Shown in pieces: positions 1 through 7,685 of a DNA stretch of 7,685 bases. Positions within the stretch are counted from its first letter, which is position 1. The number at the start of each line of letters is the position of its first letter. The DNA lies in assembly GCA_050010255.1 (NCBI GenBank), contig JBEKLJ010000173.1, forward strand, positions 1 through 7,685, written 5' to 3'. This DNA is from JBEKLJ01 sp050010255 (lineage in GTDB: Bacteria; Acidobacteriota; Terriglobia; Bryobacterales; Bryobacteraceae). Both the position numbers and the translations under genes were made by a program. The notes under the pieces are model-generated. The model saw nothing but the letters and a program-made list of their open reading frames with translations, ran no database searches and was not told the DNA's origin.

Positions 1-1
1 G

Positions 2-256
2 TTTGAGGATCTGGGCTTCTCACCGGCCGAAGCGGCGAACCTGCGGATTCGCTCCGCGATCATGAGCGCCCTGATTGCGCATCTGGAGAAGCGCAGGCTG
101 ACCCAGTCAGAGGCGGCCCGGATGCTCGGCGTCACACAACCCCGCGTCTCCGATCTGATGCGCGGCAAGATCCACCTCTTCTCGCTCGACACGCTTATCA
201 ACCTCCTCTCCACCGCGGGGCTGAAGGTGGACGTGAGAGTGCGGCGGGCAGCATAG
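2..256 (+). CDS. XRE-family HTH protein, HigA-type antitoxin-like (3' part only)
   Basis: The reading frame is open from the left edge, so the true start lies outside the window. The ATG at 62 is internal, because the preceding in-frame residues (FEDLGFSPAEAANLRIRSAI) match the usual N-terminal part of this family. The visible 84 residues hold a compact helix-turn-helix: LTQSEAARMLGVTQPRVSDL is the classic recognition-helix region, followed by RGKIHLFSLDTLINLL. This layout is typical of the HigA2/HTH_37 group of XRE proteins. Family knowledge says such proteins usually act as antitoxins and autorepressors beside a RelE/HigB-like toxin encoded just upstream. That partner would lie left of the window and cannot be seen here. 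The gene converges on ppdK across a 138-nt spacer. The family call is firm. The antitoxin role is inferred, and a stand-alone regulator is possible. Confidence 0.85.
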   Translation, partial: FEDLGFSPAEAANLRIRSAIMSALIAHLEKRRLTQSEAARMLGVTQPRVSDLMRGKIHLFSLDTLINLLSTAGLKVDVRVRRAA

Positions 257-266
257 GGTCACGCGC

Positions 267-320
267 GGCGCGGGCTTTGCCGCCGTTTGGCGTCCGCGAA
301 CGGACAGCAAAGCCCGCGCC
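267..320. repeat. Strong stem-loop between convergent genes, REP-like
   Basis: Perfect 14-bp inverted arms lie at 267-280 (GGCGCGGGCTTTGC) and 307-320 (its exact reverse complement). The 26-nt interior can itself pair through CCGTT/AACGG near 283-303, giving a nested structure. The hairpin sits between the ends of the XRE-type gene and ppdK, where it could terminate or protect transcripts from both sides. Neither flank has a T-tract, so it is not a canonical intrinsic terminator. Read on the minus strand, 324-310 gives TTGTGGCGCGGGCTT. That nearly matches 7002-7016 on the plus strand, which suggests a dispersed repeat family. Confidence 0.75.
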
Positions 321-394
321 ACAATTCAAGCTCGCATTCCGGGCTCTCCACGCGGGCAAAACTAGACCGGCCCTTGAGTCTCTCCGCTTCGAGC

Positions 395-3133
<2,739 letters not shown>

Positions 3134-3145
3134 AAGGCAGCTTGT

Positions 3146-3150
3146 CTCCT
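3146..3150 (-). promoter_or_regulatory. Ribosome binding site of ppdK
   Basis: Read on the minus strand this is AGGAG, ending 12 nt before the ppdK ATG at 3133. The spacing is slightly long, but this is the only good Shine-Dalgarno match there. It lies outside the 3166-3235 hairpin, so the hairpin need not block initiation. Confidence 0.5.
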
Positions 3151-3165
3151 GAGAAACTTTGTATT

Positions 3166-3235
3166 ACCGCAGAGACGCGGAGACGCAGAGGAAACCCCTT
3201 CTATGTTCGTCTCTGCGTCTCTGCGTCTCCGCGGT
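3166..3235. repeat. Palindromic repeat built from an 8-bp tandem unit
   Basis: The left arm (3166-3190) and right arm (3211-3235) are reverse complements over 25 bp with two internal mismatches, around a 20-nt loop. The left arm is three tandem copies of CGCRGAGR, starting at 3168, 3176 and 3184. The element ends 4 nt beyond the glyS stop codon and lies ahead of the ppdK ribosome binding site. Its RNA would form a long hairpin between the two cistrons, possibly acting as a 3'-end stabiliser or attenuator. From general recollection, GCAGAGACGCAGAG-type palindromes recur as intergenic repeats in many soil and aquatic bacteria. They give spurious peptides such as RRDAETQR and SLRLCVSAV, both of which appear here in the plus-strand translations. 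Confidence 0.8.
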
Positions 3236-3239
3236 GAAT

Positions 3240-5329
3240 TCATGCAGTCACGATCTCCGAGAAATCGGCGATCGCCGAAAACTCGCTCAACAACTGATAC
3301 AAGAGCGCCAGGCGGTTCTGCCGGACGGCCTGGTCCGGCGCGTTCACCAGCACCTTGTCGAAAAACAGATCCAGCCGCGGCCGGATCGAAGCGATCGCAT
3401 CGAGCGCCGGCCGGTATTCCTTCTTCTTCCGGAACCTGTTCACGCGCCTCCGCAGCTTGTCGAAGGCCGCGTACAGCTCGGCTTCCGGCCCCGGCTCGAG
3501 CAGCGCCGCGTCCACCACTCCGCCGCCCCCGAACTCCGCCTGCCGCAGGATGTTCTGAATGCGCTTGAAGCTGGCCGCCAGCGGCTCGAAGTTCTCCGTG
3601 GGCCGCACGGCCTGGATCGCGGCGAGCCGGCTCTCGACGTCTGTCAGGTCATCCCAACGCTCGAACCGCGGTGTTATGCCTCCGGCCCTCTGGCCAGGGT
3701 GCACGAACACGGCAGGTGCCATCGTCTCGGGAAGCACGGAGTTTACCTCGTCGTACCCAAAGCCGCGGATGTCGCGGAAGTAGTGCCGTGCTCTGTCGAG
3801 TAGAAACCCGGCCAGCCGAGTATCTCGATCGGTGAGCTTGGATATCGGTAGCGGCAGACGCCCTTCCACCAGAATCTTGACGATGCCTTGTGCCGCGCGG
3901 CGCAACCCAAACGGGTCCTTCGAGCCGCTCGGAAATAAGCCCACGTCGAAGCAACCCCTGAGCGTGTCGAGCTTGTCGGCGAGCGAGAGCAGGCGGCCGG
4001 TCAGGGTCGCGGGAATTGAATCCTCCATCGAGACCGGCTTGTAGTGCCCGTAGATGGCGCGCCAGACCTCTTCGGGCTCGCCCTGCTCGCGCGCGTAGAG
4101 GCCTCCCATGACGCCTTGGAGCTCGGTCAGTTCCTTCACCATCTCGGTGGTGAGGTCGCACTTGGCGAGCAGCGCGGCACGCTCCACCGGCGCCGGGTCG
4201 GCCTTGGCCATGCGGGCCAGCTTGCGGCCAAGGCGCTGGACGCGCTTGGCCTTGTCGAGGTACGAGCCGAGCTTCGCCTGGAAGGTGACGTGCCCCAGGT
4301 CCGCGACGCGGTCCGCCAGCCTCTTCTTCAGGTCCACGTTCCAGAAGAAGCGCGCGTCGTTGAAGCGCGCCCTCAGCACGCGCTCGTTGCCCTGGCGCAC
4401 CAGGCCGTCCGGGTCGGCGCGCGTGTTCATCACGGCGATGAAATGCGGCGCCAGGCTGCCATCAGCGTGCTCCACCGAGAAATACTTCTGGTGGTGCCGC
4501 ATCACCGTGACCAGCACCTCCGTGGGCAGCCGCAAGAACTCGGGGTCGAAGCCGCCCAGGATCGGGCTCGGGTACTCGGTGATGTAGACCAGCGTCTCGA
4601 GCAGCGCTGCGTCTTCCTTGACGCGCAGGTCCTTGCCGATGAGGATCGCGTCGATCTCGGCGCCGATCTTGATGCGGCGCTCCTCGGAAGACAGCAGAAC
4701 ACCGTTCCCCCGGAGCTTCTGCTCGTAGTCGCCGATGGACACCTCGATCCGCGGCGCGCCGAGCTGCCGGTGGCCCGAGGTCCAGTTGCCGGACTTCACG
4801 CCCGCCAGTTCAAAGGGAACCACCTCGCTGCCCAACAGCGCCACCAGCCACCGGATGGGCCGGATGAACCGCGGTCCGTTCTGGCCGCTCCAGCGCATCG
4901 TCTTCGGCCACGGGATCTTGAGGATCAGCTCAGGGAGAGATTCGGCCAGGATGTCGCGCGTGGGCCGGCCGGCGGTCCGTTTAGGGCAGCAGAGGTACTC
5001 GCCCCTGGGCGTCTCACGGCGCTCGAGCGCGCTCACCTCGACGCCCATCTTCCGCGCGAAGCCGAGGGCGGCGCCGGTGGGCTGGCCGTCTTTGAACGCG
5101 GCGGCAACGGGAGGGCCGGAGATCATCTCTTCGCTATCCGGCTGGCGCTCGGGGAGGTCCTGCGCCTTGAGGACGAGACGGCGCGGCGTGGCATGGGTCT
5201 CGACCGCGCCGGCCGTGAGGCGGCTCGCCGCCAGCAGCTCCTGGAACAACGTCTCGAAGTGGGCGAGCGCGGGCCGGATCATCCAGTCGGGAATCTCTTC
5301 CGTGCCGATTTCGAGCAGGAAGGGAAGGC

Positions 5330-5333
<4 letters not shown>
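3240..5333 (-). CDS. glyS: Glycyl-tRNA synthetase, beta subunit
   Basis: This 697-residue subunit of the heterotetrameric (alpha2beta2) class II glycyl-tRNA synthetase binds and positions tRNA-Gly while the alpha subunit activates glycine. The start is the ATG at 5333: MSLPFLLEIGTEEIP is the standard family N-terminus, and GGAGG sits 7 nt upstream. The frame stays open further upstream (to 5627), but that stretch overlaps glyQ and is not real. Visible landmarks are FIRPIRWLVALLG (156-168), MRHHQKYF (278-285), an HD-like helical region around KCDLTTEMVKELTELQGVMG (391-410), ADKLDTL (452-458), KDPFGLRRAAQGI (472-484) and a DALR-type anticodon-binding C-terminus (about 590-690). The start overlaps the glyQ stop as ATGA, implying translational coupling. 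One oddity is that residues about 534-560 look like an insertion relative to the E. coli protein as I recall it, near DEVNSVL and WDDLTD. Confidence 0.98.
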
Positions 5334-6256
<923 letters not shown>

Positions 6257-6300
6257 AATCAGAAGCCGCCAGTTGCTAGCCGCTGGCCTTCAGCCATCAG
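6257..6300. other. recO-glyQ spacer with a weak stem-loop
   Basis: The 44-nt gap holds short arms GCCAG (6268-6272) and CTGGC (6283-6287) around a 10-nt loop. Beside it is a run on the minus strand reading CTGATGGCTGAAGGCCAG. It is too short to hold a T-box leader, and I see no promoter. The stem is weak and may be incidental. Confidence 0.35.
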
Positions 6301-6942
6301 CTAAAGACCTTCGAGCAGTGGCACCGTAATGAGTTTCCGCTCGATGTGCTCCTCGATACCGCGGACCAGAAACCGCCGCAGGTCCGCCGCCGTTTCCCGC
6401 GTCCACTGCCGCGGGATCAACTGCTCCAACGGCGTGCGCAACATCTCCGCGGCGATCGCCCTGGAATCGCTCGCCACCCTCAGTTCCGGCAGGATGCCCG
6501 AGAGCTTCACCGACCAGAGCGCAAAATACATCACCGCTTGCCAGACGCCTTCCCCCCGCCGCTCGCGCAGGTAGTCCAGAACCGCCAGCAGAAGCCGGAA
6601 AAACCGCTCGTTCGGCTCTGCCGGGGGGAGGACCTGCTCGGAGACTTCGGCGAAGAAGTCGAGCGCAACCCCTACCGCGTAATCCGAAGCCAGCGTGAAC
6701 TGCGAGCAGATCAACTCGCAGGAATCCAGATTGACCAGCTCCCTGGTTTCCGGCTGGAAGTAGTACATCTTCACGTGCGAGAGCCGCTCCAGGCCGCTGC
6801 CGAACGGATTCTTCGGCCGCCGCGCCCGCCGGGCCACCCCGCGCAACCTGCCCTGGTCTCTGGCCAGGAAACTGACAATCAGGTCCGCTTCTTTGAGCGG
6901 ATAGGTTCTGAGAACCAGGGATTCGCTGACACAAGCCGGCAC
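6301..6942 (-). CDS. recO: DNA repair protein RecO, short form
   Basis: RecO is a recombination mediator that helps load RecA onto SSB-coated single-stranded DNA in the RecFOR/RecOR pathway. The protein opens with an OB-fold region: SESLVLRTYPLKEADLIVSF, then ARDQGRLRGVARRARRPKNPFG, around residues 6-49. It continues as the helical C-terminal domain, ending IEEHIERKLITVPLL. I start it at GTG 6942, with GGAG 9 nt upstream. The frame stays open to 7143, but that extension runs through REP-like hairpins and reads as repeat-derived, Arg-rich peptide. At 213 residues it is shorter than the usual 240-255. The likely reason is that the segment after LSGILPEL (148-154), where many homologues carry a CxxC...CxxC zinc module, passes straight into RVASDSRAIAAEML. 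The only cysteines are at 4, 75 and 79. It lies upstream of glyQS in the same direction. Confidence 0.93.
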   Translation of the reverse strand: MPACVSESLVLRTYPLKEADLIVSFLARDQGRLRGVARRARRPKNPFGSGLERLSHVKMYYFQPETRELVNLDSCELICSQFTLASDYAVGVALDFFAEVSEQVLPPAEPNERFFRLLLAVLDYLRERRGEGVWQAVMYFALWSVKLSGILPELRVASDSRAIAAEMLRTPLEQLIPRQWTRETAADLRRFLVRGIEEHIERKLITVPLLEGL

Positions 6943-6951
6943 ACGCGGATA

Positions 6952-6955
6952 CTCC
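6952..6955 (-). promoter_or_regulatory. Ribosome binding site supporting the recO GTG start
   Basis: Minus-strand GGAG lies 9 nt before GTG 6942. It is the best Shine-Dalgarno match near the conserved SESLVLRTYP start of RecO and favours the short 213-residue protein over the 280-residue extension. Confidence 0.6.
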
Positions 6956-7001
6956 AGGGTAGCAAATGCGCGACGGAACCGCTGGCGCCTCGGTCTCCGC
7001 T

Positions 7002-7044
7002 TTGTGGCGCGAGCTTCAGCTTGCAGCGTCGGCTTCAGCCGACG
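7002..7044. repeat. REP-like hairpin doublet upstream of recO
   Basis: The unit starts with TTGTGGCGCGAGCTT (7002-7016), which differs at one position from the minus-strand copy at 324-310. It continues with AGCT-TC-AGCT (7012-7021 region) and then a perfect 8-bp palindrome CGTCGGCT-TC-AGCCGACG (7027-7044). Two successive small palindromes with the same TC/GA centre resemble REP/BIME elements. Transcribed on the minus strand it lies 60-100 nt ahead of recO. It accounts for the upstream in-frame peptide RRRLKPTLQAEARATK, which I do not regard as part of RecO. Confidence 0.7.
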
Positions 7045-7085
7045 TCTGGCGCACCGCATCCCGGGTGTGTCCCCGCACTCGCCCT

Positions 7086-7107
7086 GCGTCGCCAGGAGTG
7101 GCGACGC
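7086..7107. repeat. Perfect 9-bp hairpin with tetraloop in the fmdB-recO spacer
   Basis: GCGTCGCCA (7086-7094) and TGGCGACGC (7099-7107) pair perfectly around GGAG. Together with the 7002-7044 doublet it fills much of the 245-nt spacer between fmdB and recO. There is no T-tract, so a role as a simple intrinsic terminator is not supported; a repeat element or transcript-stabilising hairpin fits better. Confidence 0.65.
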
Positions 7108-7167
7108 GGCACGCTTGAGAGCATGCGCTACGACACGCGCCAAGCGCCGGCCTACGGACGGATTATG

Positions 7168-7181
7168 GCCACGAGCGTGGC
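7168..7181. repeat. Short palindrome just downstream of the fmdB stop
   Basis: GCCACG-AG-CGTGGC forms a 6-bp inverted repeat with a 2-nt centre, 6 nt beyond the fmdB stop codon. The centre is too tight for a stable RNA hairpin without opening base pairs. It may add to 3'-end processing but lacks a T-run. I regard it as suggestive only. Confidence 0.35.
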
Positions 7182-7187
7182 GGTGGA

Positions 7188-7484
7188 TCAGCTCTTCGCG
7201 GCGGGCTCTGAAGGTGGCTTCGACTCGGCCGGCTTCGAGGTCGGGCTTCCGGCGTCAGACTTGGAGGGAACGCCCTTCTTCGCGTCCTTGCCGTTCTTTT
7301 TGCCGGCCCGGCCGTAGTCGGTGACGTACCAGCCGGTACCCTTGAAGTTGAAGGCAGAGGGCGAGATCACTCGCTCGAGGGCGCCTCCGCACCCGGTATG
7401 CACCTGCAGTTGGGCGTCGGAGAACCTTTGCAGCACCTCGACCGACTTGCCGCACCGGCTGCATTTGTATTCGTAAAGTGGCAT
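7188..7484 (-). CDS. FmdB-family putative regulatory zinc-ribbon protein
   Basis: This is a small 98-residue protein of the FmdB/CxxC_CxxC_SSSS family. The biochemical function is not established; the name comes from a putative regulator of formamidase. The N-terminus MPLYEYKCSRCGKSVEVLQRF is typical and fixes the ATG at 7484, since a TTG at 7505 would only add seven atypical residues. Cys8 and Cys11 form the first knuckle. The second knuckle is His29-x2-Cys32 (HTGCGG) instead of the usual CxxC. The conserved block FKGTGWYVTDYGRAGK (48-63) follows. Residues 60-98 are a low-complexity, presumably disordered tail rich in Lys, Ser, Pro and Ala. It is the first gene of the minus-strand series, but 245 nt with hairpins separate it from recO, so co-transcription is uncertain. 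The ribosome binding site is weak (AGAAG close to the ATG). Confidence 0.9.
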   Translation of the reverse strand: MPLYEYKCSRCGKSVEVLQRFSDAQLQVHTGCGGALERVISPSAFNFKGTGWYVTDYGRAGKKNGKDAKKGVPSKSDAGSPTSKPAESKPPSEPAAKS

Positions 7485-7515
7485 GGCTTCTACTGACCGA
7501 TGCAACCCTACTACA

Positions 7516-7521
7516 AGTATA
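7516..7521 (-). promoter_or_regulatory. Candidate -10 box for fmdB
   Basis: Minus-strand TATACT, one mismatch from TATAAT, lies 31 nt upstream of the fmdB ATG and would give a short leader. No good -35 hexamer is seen at 16-18 nt spacing (TGTGAG is poor). AT-rich hexamers are rare in this GC-rich window, which gives the match some weight. Confidence 0.4.
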
Positions 7522-7565
7522 GCCCCTAGCCCGATCTTCTCACACCGTTCGAAGCGAGGCGCCGC

Positions 7566-7667
7566 GCGAGGCCGGTAGATTCAAGGCGCGCGACGGGGTG
7601 AGCCCGCAGGTCCGTAACGGATCGAGGACTCACCCCGAGCGCAACGCAGAAGATGCCGGCCTCCCGC
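7566..7667. repeat. Nested rod-like inverted repeat of about 100 nt
   Basis: Four nested pairings share one centre. Outer: GAGGCCGG (7568-7575) with CCGGCCTC (7656-7663). Middle: GCGC (7588-7591) with GCGC (7639-7642). Inner: CGGGGTGAG (7594-7602) with CTCACCCCG (7629-7637). Tip: TCCG-TAA-CGGA (7611-7621). Small bulges separate them, so either strand's RNA would fold as a bulged rod. It could be a structured non-coding or leader RNA, or a dispersed palindromic repeat. It lacks the conserved AGCAG and GGAA of bacterial SRP RNA and is shorter than typical 6S RNA, though the window edge may cut it. Confidence 0.6.
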
Positions 7668-7685
7668 AAGCCGCAGCCGAAGGCG
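7653..7685 (+). CDS. Possible start of a divergent gene (right-edge fragment)
   Basis: The ATG at 7653 opens 11 codons reading MPASRKPQPKA before the window ends, all with G or C in the third position, as expected for a gene in this genome. The in-frame TGA at 7599 makes 7653 the only ATG available. The Shine-Dalgarno is poor (AGAAG directly abutting). The ATG lies in the right arm of the 7566-7667 inverted repeat, so this could instead be repeat sequence. The fragment is too short for any functional call. Confidence 0.25.
   Translation, partial: MPASRKPQPKA

Noticed and set aside
257..394. Intrinsic terminator for ppdK or the XRE gene
   Set aside because: The hairpin is strong, but no T-tract follows either arm, so I list it only as a repeat with a possible termination role.
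3168..3191. CRISPR or simple tandem repeat array at the 8-bp units
   Set aside because: There are only three 8-bp units per arm, no unique spacers and inverted arms; it fits a palindromic element.
3159..3803. Plus-strand open frame starting YYRRDAETQRKP
   Set aside because: The N-terminal part is the translation of the 3166-3235 palindrome and the rest is antisense to glyS.
6257..6300. T-box riboswitch ahead of glyQ
   Set aside because: Only 44 nt separate recO and glyQ, there is no T-box consensus, and the space is too small for the structure.
6943..7143. N-terminal extension of RecO to position 7143
   Set aside because: The extension is encoded by REP-like hairpins, is Arg-rich and precedes the conserved start SESLVLRTYP. 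GTG 6942 has a proper GGAG.
7599..7641. Small SRP RNA (4.5S) suggested by AGGTCCG and the rod shape
   Set aside because: The conserved GGAA-type loop followed by GGA-AGCAG is absent; here the tip reads TCCGTAACGGATCGAGG.
7526..7685. Minus-strand open frame entering from the right edge and ending at 7526
   Set aside because: About 52 codons with mixed third-position bias run straight through the nested inverted repeat and into the probable fmdB promoter region. The peptide has no recognised motif, so it is more likely repeat-derived, though the right flank is unseen.

Overview
The window is GC-rich and tightly packed. It suggests a soil-type bacterium, most likely Acidobacteriota (Bryobacterales/Solibacter-like). 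That placement is inferred from the gene neighbourhood, the codon bias and the style of the intergenic palindromes, not from a database match. The core is a minus-strand run read from right to left: fmdB-like zinc ribbon (7484-7188), recO (6942-6301), glyQ (6256-5330), glyS (5333-3240) and ppdK (3133-395). The 3' end of an XRE/HigA-type antitoxin-like gene enters from the left edge on the plus strand and converges on ppdK. A possible divergent gene start lies at the right edge (7653), but only 11 codons of it are visible.

Layout. 2-256: partial HTH antitoxin-like gene. 257-394: convergent intergenic spacer holding a strong stem-loop with perfect 14-bp arms. 395-3133: pyruvate phosphate dikinase. 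3134-3239: spacer largely filled by an imperfect palindrome built from an 8-bp tandem unit. 3240-5333: glycyl-tRNA synthetase beta subunit. 5330-6256: alpha subunit, sharing a 4-nt ATGA overlap with glyS. 6257-6300: short spacer. 6301-6942: RecO, best started at a GTG. 6943-7187: spacer with several REP-like hairpins. 7188-7484: FmdB-family zinc ribbon. 7485-7685: probable fmdB promoter and a nested rod-like inverted repeat of about 100 nt.

How the genes fit together. GlyQ and GlyS form the two-subunit glycyl-tRNA synthetase, and their overlapping genes imply coupled translation. RecO is a recombination mediator commonly found beside glyQS. PpdK interconverts pyruvate, ATP and Pi with PEP, AMP and PPi. 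Because aminoacyl-tRNA synthesis releases AMP and PPi, its place behind glyQS allows a metabolic link, but this is only inference.

The core genes are conventional, and I see no clear new defence or mobile system. The unusual content is a dense set of palindromic repeat-type elements in nearly every spacer, one of which appears to run into the glyQ coding end. There are also small oddities in the proteins: a RecO without the zinc-binding insert, an extra segment in GlyS, and an HxxC knuckle in FmdB.
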